Assembly: GCA_023435225.1 (NCBI GenBank)
Contig: JAEYRX010000078.1
Location: forward strand, 1 to 19,385
Source: Bacillota bacterium
GTDB lineage: Bacteria; Bacillota; UBA4882; UBA8346
DNA length: 19,385 nt
Direction: 5' to 3'
Positions 7,719 through 14,968 of this stretch are shown one piece after another (within the stretch, counting starts at the first letter, position 1; each line of letters opens with the position of its first letter). The translations under genes were made by a program, and so were the position numbers. The notes under the pieces were generated by a model, which was not told where the DNA came from, made no database searches, and saw only the letters and a list, made by a program, of their open reading frames with translations.

Positions 7719-8354
7719 ATGAGTTGTTTTTGTAACTCGAGCTTTTCCAATTCGAATTTGTGTAATTTGAATACTTATTCTAACCGGCAGGTCAAATTGA
7801 CTACGGAACGGATTAAGGTCTTAAAAGTAAAAGGTGAAAAAGTCGCCCAGGTTGTAGTTGAAGGTACTATTCCAATTAACGCGATAAAAATTGATCGGAT
7901 CGTCGCTGAAGTTAGGGACCTTACAGATCACGTTTTCCGAAATAAAGTTGTTAAACAAGGAACAATTCATAAACAAATCTTTTACGTCGACCCATACAGG
8001 GTAGTCAAGGAAATTGAAGAAAACATCCCATTTATGGTAGCGGTTGATATACCGGGTATTGAACGGACCCCTTTCACCGATGTTCAAAACCATTTATTGG
8101 ATATTGACACCGATTATTCATTAACACCGGCTTCGGATACTACTCCGGGAACATTAATGCAAAAAGTGGTAGCTCACATTTTGGTGAAAGTATCCGAATG
8201 GACACAGATGGATGTAGTAACTGGGGTGGATTTATTCCCTAAAGTTAGTACTGCAACCAGTACGACCATTATTCAAGGACGTAATGAATTCTCCCCTTGT
8301 GATCATCGTTTTGCGCACAACAACGTTATCCCTAAAAGAGATACAATATACTAA
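7719..8354 (+). CDS. SPOCS domain (DUF3794) protein, probably spore-coat associated
   Basis: The 211-residue protein has a short Cys/Asn/Ser-rich start (MSCFCNSSFSNSNLCN) and one SPOCS domain over about residues 35-195. The domain shows the typical run of VVVEGTIPINAIKIDR, then the IPFMVAVDIPG and VVAHILVKVSEW strands. Proteins with this domain include spore coat and morphogenetic proteins such as SafA/SpoVID-associated types, and there is no enzymatic motif. AAAGGAGG precedes ATG 7719. The upstream promoter resembles SigE/SigK, and a terminator follows. There is no LysM domain, so the anchoring mode is unknown. Confidence 0.85.
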   Translation: MSCFCNSSFSNSNLCNLNTYSNRQVKLTTERIKVLKVKGEKVAQVVVEGTIPINAIKIDRIVAEVRDLTDHVFRNKVVKQGTIHKQIFYVDPYRVVKEIEENIPFMVAVDIPGIERTPFTDVQNHLLDIDTDYSLTPASDTTPGTLMQKVVAHILVKVSEWTQMDVVTGVDLFPKVSTATSTTIIQGRNEFSPCDHRFAHNNVIPKRDTIY

Positions 8355-8367
8355 TTTGGATAAAAGC

Positions 8368-8405
8368 AAAAAAGCCAAGTACCATTCGGTATTTGGCTTT
8401 TTTTA
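8368..8405. terminator. Bidirectional terminator between SPOCS and DUF2164 genes
   Basis: AAAGCCAAGTACC (8371-8383) pairs with GGTATTTGGCTTT (8388-8400) around a 4-nt loop. Runs of T follow on the plus strand and, in complement, a shorter run on the minus strand. It sits between two convergent genes, and its right edge overlaps the stop codon of the minus-strand gene. Confidence 0.85.
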
Positions 8406-8666
8406 TTTGTCGTTACGATAAGATAGTTTTACCGGCATTTTTAGCGCATACATATCTTCTTCGAGTGAAGTCATTTTTTGACTCATAACGGTTTGCAGAT
8501 CATCAATAGCCTGGTTATAGATAATTGGGCCTAGTTGTTTCATCATAAAGTCAATTAAAAATTCAGCAGGCAAATCACCTATTTCTTCATCACGTTCATC
8601 ACGGAAATATTGTTGGACTAAAAGTATTAGCTGTTGTTTTTGTTCTTTCGGTATTTTTAGGACCAT
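8403..8666 (-). CDS. DUF2164 family protein
   Basis: This small acidic helical protein of 87 residues and unknown function matches DUF2164 along its length. The family core is the segment YFRDERDEEIGDLPAEFLID (about 20-39), followed by GPIIYNQAIDD. The end of the family typically carries a short acidic stretch, seen here as SLEEDMYAL. AAAGGAG lies before ATG 8666. A MITE sits only 27 bp upstream of the start, so the promoter must lie within or beyond that element. No membrane segment is visible. Confidence 0.88.
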   Translation of the reverse strand: MVLKIPKEQKQQLILLVQQYFRDERDEEIGDLPAEFLIDFMMKQLGPIIYNQAIDDLQTVMSQKMTSLEEDMYALKMPVKLSYRNDK

Positions 8667-8693
8667 TTTTATATCTCCTTTTTATTCATTTAG

Positions 8694-8791
8694 GGAAGCG
8701 CTGATTAATTGAATAAGTGACGATTTTGTGCTTCGTAAAATGCCTAATACCGCATATTTGCTCGCACAAAATCGGATTAATCAGCGCTTCC
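8694..8791. mobile_element. 98-bp palindromic MITE, copy 2
   Basis: It has the same length and arms as the copy at 1702-1799, beginning GGAAGCGCTGATTAAT and ending in its complement. The flanking direct repeats are TTAG at 8690-8693 and 8792-8795. They differ from the TTAA of copy 1 but match each other, which supports true target-site duplication at TTAR. It sits in the 5' region of the DUF2164 gene. Confidence 0.82.
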
Positions 8792-8821
8792 TTAGTTAAG
8801 CAGGAAAAGTTTTCTATGATA

Positions 8822-8860
8822 ATTTCTGTAAGTTTCCATAAAATCCTTCCGCCTCACCCC
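8822..8860. repeat. Short interspersed repeat, copy A
   Basis: TTTCTGTAAGTTTCCA followed by TAAAATCCTTCC, then GCCTCACCCC. The same core recurs at 9672, 13143 and 14969. In this copy and in the one at 13143 the core is joined to CGCCTCACCCC, which is the end sequence of the ~290-bp elements at 13171-13761. It lies downstream of the HAD gene's stop. Confidence 0.55.
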
Positions 8861-8887
8861 TCTAAGTACATCGAGTATTTGAAGATT

Positions 8888-9565
8888 CTATTCAGAGTCC
8901 CTTAAAATATTCAATAATTCTTTTAATTCTCTTATTGTATAGTCCGCTTTGTATTCTTCGCTTTTTGGTGTTTGAAACTTTCCAAAGCCTCTCAAAACAT
9001 GAATCGTTTTTAAACCTAATTTCTTAGCCGGATAAATATCATTATCCAATCTGTCGCCTATCATTACTGCATTTTCCGGTTTACTACCGGCTTTTTCTAA
9101 GGCTAGTAAAAAAAATTTCGGATCCGGTTTTTTCATGCCAATTTCAGCGGATGGTAAGCATAAATCAATAAAATTCCAAAGACCATATTTTTTTAAACGA
9201 TCTTCGGTCCCTAATGATTGGTTGGCGATAATTCCAATTGAATATAACTTATGAAATCTTTCCAAAGATTCGGCAGCATCATAAAAGGGTTCTTCAAGTT
9301 CTTTTAAATATGTTGTTTTTTCCAGTACATAGTTTAATTCAGCGTCATTTTTTATTATATTCTTTACCGCTTCCTTGATTATATTTTGAGCATAATTGGC
9401 GGAAGCGGTTTCAATCTGTTGGCGGATGTATTCGGTGGTCAACTCCAAGCCGACATCTTTGCAAGCGGTTTGAATGGACTTTATCCGGATTTCTTCCGGT
9501 TTTGATTCATCAATCAAGGTATTACCCAAATCAAAAAACAGCCAGGAGATTTCTTTTAAATTCAT
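8888..9565 (-). CDS. HAD-superfamily hydrolase (subfamily IA)
   Basis: This probable small-molecule phosphatase has 225 residues. Motif I is FFDLGNT with nucleophile D12; the usual second Asp is glycine-replaced as DxGxT, which is common in the YjjG-like group. Motif II is IIANQS, and motif III is the lysine in MKKPDPKFF. Motif IV is IGDRLDNDI. A helical cap lies at about residues 20-95. AAAGGAAAAG precedes ATG 9565. It is separated from the ABC-F gene by 168 bp containing a repeat, so co-transcription is uncertain. The substrate is unknown. Confidence 0.88.
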   Translation of the reverse strand: MNLKEISWLFFDLGNTLIDESKPEEIRIKSIQTACKDVGLELTTEYIRQQIETASANYAQNIIKEAVKNIIKNDAELNYVLEKTTYLKELEEPFYDAAESLERFHKLYSIGIIANQSLGTEDRLKKYGLWNFIDLCLPSAEIGMKKPDPKFFLLALEKAGSKPENAVMIGDRLDNDIYPAKKLGLKTIHVLRGFGKFQTPKSEEYKADYTIRELKELLNILRDSE

Positions 9566-9671
9566 TAGTCACTTTTCCTTTAATTATTTGGAAAACCAAT
9601 TCTATAACGTTGAAATTCATTTCTTGAAGCAAGAAGAGCAGTTCATCATATTACCTCTTTCTATTACATTT

Positions 9672-9713
9672 ATTTTCTGTAAGTTTATTAAAATTCCTTC
9701 CATAAGATGGTAA
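9672..9713. repeat. Short interspersed repeat, copy B
   Basis: TATTTTCTGTAAGTTT then AAAATTCCTTCC, with the 3' part ATAAGATGGTAAC. The last segment is shared with copy D at 14969 (ATAACCTGGTAAG), so B and D form one subtype while A and C form another. It lies between the ABC-F and HAD genes. Confidence 0.5.
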
Positions 9714-9733
9714 CAATAAATTTTCCGGCCAGC

Positions 9734-11221
9734 TTAAAGCTGAAAAATCTTGGTAGCAATATTCTTACAGAATTCACTGTCATGTTCAACAAACAGTATA
9801 GTGGGACAGTATTCAAGCAATAATTCCTCAATTTGCATCCGGGAGATGACATCGATAAAATTTAGCGGTTCATCCCAAATGTGCAGGTGCGCTTTTTCGG
9901 AAAGGCTTTTAGCGATCAGGACTTTTTTCTTTTGGCCGCCGCTAAAATCGGAGATGTCTTTTTCAAATTGGACTCTGGAAAAGTCAAGTTTTCGCAAAAT
10001 AGCTTTGAAAAGAGTTTCATCAATATCATTTTCAAGGGCATATTCGGTTAAATCGCCTTGAAGACCCGAAGTCTCCTGGGAGACATAAGATATTTTAAGG
10101 CCGCTTCCTTTGCTGAAAGCGCCGGTATAGCTGATATCCTCGCCGTAGATGAGTTTGATAATGCTTGTTTTACCGGAACCATTCTTACCTAAAAGCGCAA
10201 TCCGGTCGCCTTGGTCGATAGTAAAGCTGATATCGTGGCAAACCTTCTTATTATCGTAAAAAATTGATACCTTTTCCAGTTGGGCCAGGCGGTTTTTATG
10301 ATATGCTAGTTGAGAAAGCTTCAGATTGTCGGATCTTTCAATATTTTTAAGCAGCTTGGACTTCTCTTCAATAGCGGATTGTTGCCGGTTTTCGATTGAC
10401 TTGGAGCGCTTCATCATCTTTTTTGCTTTGGCTGCCTCGGTTGGCCGGCGGGATATACTTTTTTCAACCTTAACAGGATCAAATCCGATCTTTTTGGCTT
10501 CGGATTTATCGGACCAATTGGATGTACGTTTGACAGCGGCTGATAAGCGCTTAATATCTTTTTGGAGTTTTAAATTTTCAGCAAGTTCAAACTCATCCTG
10601 TCTTTTTTTATTTTCCCACCAAGAGGTAAAAGTGCCTTTTTGAACTTCGATATTGGTTTTATTAATTGAGAGGATATGATCAACGCAGTTGTCAAGAAAT
10701 GCCCGGTCGTGCGATACCAGAATAAAGCCGTTTTTGGTATTTAGATAGTCGCTGACGATTTTTCGGGCGGTCAGATCAAGGTGGTTAGTAGGTTCATCAA
10801 TTAATAGGAAACGGTTTTCTTTAAGAAACAAAGTTGCCAGTAGGATTTTAGTTTGCTCCCCGTTGGAAAGCGTACTGAAAGGGCGGTATAAGACATCTTC
10901 GGAAACATCCAGCAGTGAGAGTTCACGCAATAATTGCCAGTGAAGATAGTCCGGGTAAATCTCGCCGATCAAGTCAATAGTAATAGTTTCTTTGTTTGTT
11001 ATTTCAAAAGGGAAATATTCAAAACCGACATGGGCGGAGATATTACCGGCATATTCATATTTTCCAAGCAGTAAATTGAGGAAGGTGGTCTTTCCTCTAC
11101 CGTTTCTTCCTGTAAAGCCTAACTTCCAATCGGTATCTATTTGAAAACTTACGTTTTCGAATATGTTATCGTAACTGCCGTCATAGGCAAAGGTCAGATT
11201 GGTTACTTTTATTAAAGACAT
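9734..11221 (-). CDS. ABC-F ribosomal protection protein, Lsa type
   Basis: This soluble protein has two ATP-binding cassettes and no membrane domain. ABC-F factors of this type bind the ribosome E site and displace lincosamide, streptogramin A and pleuromutilin antibiotics. The 495 residues are close to Lsa(A) length. Cassette 1 has Walker A GRNGRGKT (38-45), signature LSNGEQ (117-122) and IDEPTNHLD with D141-E142. The linker is charged and lysine-rich (about 210-320). Cassette 2 has GKNGSGKT (345-352), FSGGQ (426-430) and WDEPLNFID (D450-E451). The WDEPLNFIDV form is typical of Lsa. AGGAGG lies 8 nt before ATG 11221. The leader upstream has the parts of an antibiotic-sensing attenuator. The resistance spectrum is inferred. 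Confidence 0.9.
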   Translation of the reverse strand: MSLIKVTNLTFAYDGSYDNIFENVSFQIDTDWKLGFTGRNGRGKTTFLNLLLGKYEYAGNISAHVGFEYFPFEITNKETITIDLIGEIYPDYLHWQLLRELSLLDVSEDVLYRPFSTLSNGEQTKILLATLFLKENRFLLIDEPTNHLDLTARKIVSDYLNTKNGFILVSHDRAFLDNCVDHILSINKTNIEVQKGTFTSWWENKKRQDEFELAENLKLQKDIKRLSAAVKRTSNWSDKSEAKKIGFDPVKVEKSISRRPTEAAKAKKMMKRSKSIENRQQSAIEEKSKLLKNIERSDNLKLSQLAYHKNRLAQLEKVSIFYDNKKVCHDISFTIDQGDRIALLGKNGSGKTSIIKLIYGEDISYTGAFSKGSGLKISYVSQETSGLQGDLTEYALENDIDETLFKAILRKLDFSRVQFEKDISDFSGGQKKKVLIAKSLSEKAHLHIWDEPLNFIDVISRMQIEELLLEYCPTILFVEHDSEFCKNIATKIFQL

Positions 11222-11247
11222 TAATTTATCCTCCTGTCTGAAATTAC

Positions 11248-11278
11248 AAAAGCCGCAAGAAAGTTACTTCTTGCAGCT
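11248..11278 (-). terminator. Attenuator terminator in the ABC-F leader
   Basis: Read on the minus strand, AGCTGCAAGAA (11278-11268) pairs with TTCTTGCGGCT (11261-11251), with one G-U pair and a 6-nt loop, followed by TTTT. It lies in the leader, only 27 nt before the ABC-F start, so it would block expression by default. Its right arm can alternatively pair with an upstream leader segment. Confidence 0.7.
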
Positions 11279-11440
11279 CAAAAACTTAACATAGTCATAC
11301 CTAAGAAACAGAGTAGGTGTGACGAGGATATAACGTCTTGAGTGTGAAAAGAATTAGTAACTTTCTTGCTTAAGCATAATAAAACAAGCAGCGTTTTTCG
11401 CTCCCGTGAGTTTATTATGCTATTTTAATTTAGCAAGAAA
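11255..11440 (-). promoter_or_regulatory. Mutually exclusive leader pairings (anti-terminator and anti-antiterminator)
   Basis: On the minus strand, GCAAGAAAGTTACT (11369-11356) is perfectly complementary over 14 bp to AGTAACTTTCTTGC (11268-11255), which contains most of the right arm of the attenuator terminator. The same upstream segment can instead pair over 9 bp with TTTCTTGCT (11440-11432), which lies at the end of the leader peptide ORF. That pairing is extended by GCATAATAAAC (11420-11410) with 11385-11374 and an AGCG/CGCT hairpin. A ribosome stalled on the leader ORF would mask 11440-11432 and favour antitermination. Confidence 0.65.
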
Positions 11441-11450
11441 AATTACGCAT
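11430..11450 (-). CDS. Leader peptide of the ABC-F gene (6 codons, MRNFSC)
   Basis: This short ORF, ATG CGT AAT TTT TCT TGC TAA, starts about 25-30 nt downstream of the likely transcription start and has GGAG about 8 nt before its ATG. Its last codons overlap the leader segment that competes in the attenuator folding. Drug-stalled translation of such peptides controls several ABC-F and Erm genes. The role here is inferred from layout. Confidence 0.55.
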   Translation of the reverse strand: MRNFSC

Positions 11451-11481
11451 CTTTCCAACTCCAATCCGACTGTTTATATTT

Positions 11482-11510
11482 ATTTTAGCATATGGTTTTT
11501 AGATGATCAA
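11482..11510 (-). promoter_or_regulatory. Sigma-70 promoter of the ABC-F leader transcript
   Basis: On the minus strand TTGATC (11510-11505) and TAAAAT (11487-11482) are separated by exactly 17 bp, with a TG-N extension before the -10 box. The predicted start lies near 11475. This gives a leader of about 250 nt before the ABC-F start codon. Confidence 0.7.
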
Positions 11511-11523
11511 TTAAGAAAATAGT

Positions 11524-11621
11524 GTTGTAAAATCACAACAAATGAATGCTCTCATCTTTACCAGGCCCTAAAGGACCTGGCTAGGTTTATAAAATCGTTC
11601 TCAAGCCCCATGAATGGGGCT
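11524..11621. repeat. Three consecutive small hairpins in the intergenic region
   Basis: GTTGT/ACAAC (11524-11539), CCAGGCCCT/AGGACCTGG (11561-11580, one mismatch) and AGCCCCAT/ATGGGGCT (11604-11621). None has a good T-tract, so I do not call them terminators, though the last could stop transcription of the minus-strand glycosyltransferase gene. I see no gene in 11511-11736. Confidence 0.4.
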
Positions 11622-11736
11622 GGTTTGTACTTTGAGGTTTTTATTTATAAAGCTTTAACGGATGGAAAAGGTTCTTAATCTTCGGATTTATTTATGTAGT
11701 TTAATCTCTTTTAATTTATATATCCATTGTCGTTAT

Positions 11737-13065
11737 TTATCCCTGAATATACTTTTCAATTAAGTTTGCTGCTCCGGATGCGCCGGCATACCTTTTCATA
11801 CTTTCACTAATTTTCATGGCATTCTTTTTGTATGATGGTTCAGCTAGTAAGTGTTCAATTTTGGAGTGTAATTCTTTGGGGTCAAGGCTTTTCTTTTTTC
11901 CCGATACGTCCGTTTCAGGTAATATAAAGTCGCCGGCCCCTATGGATGCAATACGCCGGGCATTACTTTCACGTTCCGAGTAAGTCGGAATGATTAATGA
12001 TGGTGTCCCGGTATATAAACAGGTTTGACACGATCCGTAGCCTCCATGATGGATAACTAAATCGCTTCTTTCCGCCATTGCCAGACCGGGAAGAAAAGTT
12101 GTAAGCTGAAAATTGGAAGGCAGATTAAGATTCTCCGGTAAGGTCTGATGCCCTGTTGATACAATAACTTGTATTGGTTTATCTCTTAAAGCTTCAATAC
12201 AGGTTTGAAGAATTACTATCCCATCAAAGGGACTATCATGGCCTTTTATATATCTCATGTTACCGGGATAAATCCAAATAACCGGTTGATCTTTCCGTAA
12301 ATTATTCATCCAATCGGGAAGTTTTTCATTGGAGTTTTGTAGAAGCATTGGACCAATATAGGTTATATCAGTACAATCAGGAATCGGGTCCATTTCTTTA
12401 ACCCCTAAGACCAGGGTTAAATCACCTAAAGATAAATCTCCTATTGAATTGATTGCCGGTATTTGATATTTTGATAATACTTTATTGACTACGGGTACTG
12501 GTGTTGGTAAGCTGGCGGGAGGTTCTTTCCACCATATAAATCCTTTGCTTTGAGGATGCAAATCAGCCTGGATAACTGAAATCAGTGGTATTTTATTAAT
12601 TCCGGCAACAATACTTATAAACGGGTTCCAAAAATTGACTATAGCATCCGGTTTAAGTTTAACTATCATTTTTGTCAGAGTATCTATTACTGCCTTGACA
12701 TATTCTTCATTACACATCCCCATTATATAGGTAAAATGATCAATATTCCAAATTTCAGGTGTGGCATTTTCTCTCATATGTTTGATATACCATGAAAGGA
12801 TATCTATATCACGTTTTAGGCGCATTGATCCAAGCATCTTAAAATAACTTTCAAATCGAGTGTCGCCATTTAATATCATGTATATCGGCCAACCAGGAGT
12901 AAGATTTTTAAACCCGTTATCGGAAATAACTTTTGACGGAGCTTTTGCCGGACTGGAAAAGATAATCCGATGCCCTCGATCTCTTAGCTCGCGAGCTATG
13001 GGTAATGATTGAGCCAGTAATCCCAAATCATTTGTTGGTTGCATTGAAAAAAGTAATTTTTTCAT
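11737..13065 (-). CDS. GT1-like (MGT/UGT-type) glycosyltransferase
   Basis: This GT-B fold enzyme probably transfers a sugar from a nucleotide donor to a small lipophilic acceptor. The 442 residues start with a Rossmann segment in which LLAQSLPIARELRDRGHRI resembles the acceptor-binding N-domain of GT1 and MurG-like enzymes. The C-terminal donor domain has the loop HHGGYGSCQTCLYTGTPSLI (about 342-361), then PTYSERESNARRI. The second residue pattern of HHGG-GS matches UGT/MGT signatures. No signal peptide is evident. The start at 13065 has a GAGTGCTC region upstream with only a weak ribosome binding site. The acceptor is unknown, and 662 bp of repeats separate it from the gene upstream of it. 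Confidence 0.82.
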   Translation of the reverse strand: MKKLLFSMQPTNDLGLLAQSLPIARELRDRGHRIIFSSPAKAPSKVISDNGFKNLTPGWPIYMILNGDTRFESYFKMLGSMRLKRDIDILSWYIKHMRENATPEIWNIDHFTYIMGMCNEEYVKAVIDTLTKMIVKLKPDAIVNFWNPFISIVAGINKIPLISVIQADLHPQSKGFIWWKEPPASLPTPVPVVNKVLSKYQIPAINSIGDLSLGDLTLVLGVKEMDPIPDCTDITYIGPMLLQNSNEKLPDWMNNLRKDQPVIWIYPGNMRYIKGHDSPFDGIVILQTCIEALRDKPIQVIVSTGHQTLPENLNLPSNFQLTTFLPGLAMAERSDLVIHHGGYGSCQTCLYTGTPSLIIPTYSERESNARRIASIGAGDFILPETDVSGKKKSLDPKELHSKIEHLLAEPSYKKNAMKISESMKRYAGASGAANLIEKYIQG

Positions 13066-13142
13066 TGAGTGCTCCTCGAAACATTTTTATTCTTTCTGAC
13101 ATTTGTTTAAAGCGGAAGAGAATTTTTTACTCTTAAAAAGAA

Positions 13143-13183
13143 TTTTCTGTAAATTTCCAAAAAATCCTTCCGCCTCACCCCGC
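13143..13183. repeat. Short interspersed repeat, copy C, joined to the tandem elements
   Basis: TTTTCTGTAAATTTCCA followed by AAAAATCCTTCC runs straight into CGCCTCACCCCGC, the left end of tandem unit 1. Copy A at 8822 has the same junction, suggesting that the core and the GC-rich end once moved or were copied together. Confidence 0.55.
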
Positions 13184-13461
13184 TAGTTACTTTGATTGCT
13201 TGATGATATCTTGATAGCTGCTCCCCTCTCCTTTATAGAACATGCTTTTCTGAAAGTTTAGGAGAGGGGAAAGTCGGTATATTGGATTTGGTTGTTTTTT
13301 CTCATACAAAGATTCTATTTTTGTTGTTATTTAAAGGAAAACAATGACCTAAAATCAATCAACTTGCCCCTCTCCAGAACATCCAAAATATCATCAGTGC
13401 ATGGAGAGGGGCGCGACGCTACTATTACTAAAACCGACCGGTGATCTGGCGGGGTGAGGCG
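13171..13461. mobile_element. ~290-bp element with GC-rich terminal inverted repeats, unit 1
   Basis: The element is bounded by CGCCTCACCCCGC (13171-13183) and its exact complement (13449-13461). Inside are two hairpins with related stems. One is CCCCTCTCCT/AGGAGAGGGG (about 13223-13269). The other is GCCCCTCTCC/GGAGAGGGGC (about 13366-13412). The two stems could also cross-pair. The right third ends in a conserved CGACGCTACTATTAC...ACCGACCGGTGATC stretch. There is no ORF, and no target-site duplication is obvious. It looks like a non-autonomous palindromic element or a structured RNA unit. Confidence 0.65.
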
Positions 13462-13472
13462 GGTTTACTGCT

Positions 13473-13761
13473 CGCCTCACCCCGCTAGTAACTTTGATTG
13501 CTTGATGTTACCTTGAAGCTGCTCCCCTCTCCTTTATAGAACATGCTTTTCTGAAAGTTTAGGAGAGGGGAAAGTCGGTATATTGGATTTGGTTGTTTTA
13601 CTTATAAAATAGCTCTTGCTTACTGTTATTTATAGGGAAACGAAGACCTAAAATCAATCAACTTGCCACTCTCCAGAACATCCAAAATTATCATCAGTGC
13701 ATGGAGAGGGGCGCGACGCTACTATTACTAAAACCGACCGGTGATCTGGCGGGGTGAGGCG
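13473..13761. mobile_element. ~290-bp element, unit 2 (tandem copy)
   Basis: It begins 11 bp after unit 1 and repeats it over the whole length, with a divergent central stretch near 13600-13635. Its inverted repeats extend to 16 bp (GCTCGCCTCACCCCGC at 13470-13485 against 13749-13764). The second hairpin has one mismatch in the left arm (GCCACTCTCC), absent in unit 1. Its right end overlaps the 3' end of the minus-strand gene at 13728-14840 and provides that gene's stop codon. Confidence 0.65.
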
Positions 13762-14840
13762 AGCGAAAAACAAGGGACAACGTCTTCGTGAAAATAGGGT
13801 TCCTGAGTGGCCCAGAACATATATTTTACTTTGAGAAAGTCTTTAGCAAATGCATGAAGCATGGGAACTATGTTGTCATGCTCGGGAAGAATCCGGCCAA
13901 CTCCTGTTTCTCCGATATAGTTGCCATCCTGAACTGCTATCCCCAAAGGAACCGTATATTTGCCTTCATGCATCATCGCCAAGGCATTATTGAGTTGCAC
14001 TTTATTTTTAACCATTAGATCAGGAGCCCCTAAACCGACTTTAATTTCTTCGCCATACTGATAGATAGAACGAAGATAACCTCGATCATCCCAAGGTATA
14101 TCTTCGCCCGGCATAAAGTTGGCGTACTGCATGGTAGTGGATTGGGGGAAGGCATTTTTAAGAGCCTGCATATTAGCCTTGATTGACTTAACATAAAGCT
14201 CCGGAGAGAACGAAGGGTCATACTTGCGGGATACGCCTATAGCAGTCTCCTGAAGGTTAATTCCTTCGATCTTGCCGTCAAAAGCCCGTCCCAAGGCTTC
14301 CAATAAATGAGCAAATCGATTTCGGACTTTAGGATTCCAACGTTTGGCAACCCAGCCATCAGGTTCTCCCTTATCGTTTCGCTGGTAAATAGCTCCTCCA
14401 TCATATTCTTCGGTGAGCAGATAATCGGGGACCCCTACGTAGTCAGGGTCAAAAGTGGCATCTTGTAATTGAATGAATAACTGCTTGCCGTGACCGCCAA
14501 GATAGTTATAATCACTCAATATCATTGAAAAATCATACTGATCCTTTGCCGGTTCAAGTTGCTTCCATGAATACATGATCTGAGCGCCATTAAACCGGGG
14601 AATGGTTAAAAATGAATGATTGTGTATAGCTTCCCGCTCCCGGGCAAAGTAGACAAAATGCTTCATATTATCAGTTTGTAGCGGAGATTTGGCATTCAAA
14701 TATTGTTTATAGACATCAGCATATCGTTTGCTAATCTCCCACTTGGATTTGGTAAAAGCATAAGGAGATATAATGAGGCTCAATGTTAGTATTACTATTA
14801 AATTTTTCCAAAAACGGCTTAGGAGAGGTGATTTATTCAT
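13728..14840 (-). CDS. Secreted TIM-barrel glycoside-hydrolase-like protein
   Basis: The 370-residue protein has an N-terminal hydrophobic signal segment (about 12-30), so it is probably exported or membrane-tethered. The body looks like a (beta/alpha)8 glycosidase related to GH42/GH5-type folds. It has the strand PRFNGAQIMYSWKQLEP (81-97) with a following YDF, LFIQLQD (121-127), and GINLQETAIG with E198 as a candidate catalytic acid. FWATQEPYF near residue 345 gives a second glutamate as candidate nucleophile. Catalysis is not proven. The last 11 or so residues (LASPRQITGRF) are encoded inside the tandem repeat element, so the original C-terminus has been replaced, although the conserved part seems nearly complete. 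Confidence 0.75.
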   Translation of the reverse strand: MNKSPLLSRFWKNLIVILTLSLIISPYAFTKSKWEISKRYADVYKQYLNAKSPLQTDNMKHFVYFAREREAIHNHSFLTIPRFNGAQIMYSWKQLEPAKDQYDFSMILSDYNYLGGHGKQLFIQLQDATFDPDYVGVPDYLLTEEYDGGAIYQRNDKGEPDGWVAKRWNPKVRNRFAHLLEALGRAFDGKIEGINLQETAIGVSRKYDPSFSPELYVKSIKANMQALKNAFPQSTTMQYANFMPGEDIPWDDRGYLRSIYQYGEEIKVGLGAPDLMVKNKVQLNNALAMMHEGKYTVPLGIAVQDGNYIGETGVGRILPEHDNIVPMLHAFAKDFLKVKYMFWATQEPYFHEDVVPCFSLASPRQITGRF

Positions 14841-14904
14841 AAAAATGTCCCTCTATTCCAGTATGTTTTTGTTAATCGTATAACTTTTTTTTGGCATAGT
14901 AAAT

Positions 14905-14940
14905 ATGACAAATGTCATTGCGAGCGATGATATTTGTCAT
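14905..14940. repeat. Inverted repeat upstream of the glycoside-hydrolase-like gene
   Basis: ATGACAAAT (14905-14913) and ATTTGTCAT (14932-14940) are perfect complements around an 18-nt spacer that holds GTCATTGCGAGCGATGA. The spacer resembles the GTCATTGCGAGCGA-type dispersed palindromic sequences seen in many bacterial genomes. It could be such a repeat or an operator. Confidence 0.45.
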
Positions 14941-14968
14941 TGAAATAGATATAAATTTTATAGAAATA

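Noticed and set aside
11604..11621. Terminator of the glycosyltransferase gene
   Set aside because: The 8-bp GC-rich stem is good, but neither strand has a T-run after it and it lies more than 100 bp from the stop codon.
13171..13761. CRISPR array or retron-type RNA
   Set aside because: There are only two long units rather than short repeats with spacers, and no reverse transcriptase or cas gene lies nearby.
13788..14018. Plus-strand ORF inside the glycoside-hydrolase-like gene
   Set aside because: It is an antisense shadow of a well-supported gene, without ribosome binding site or domain.
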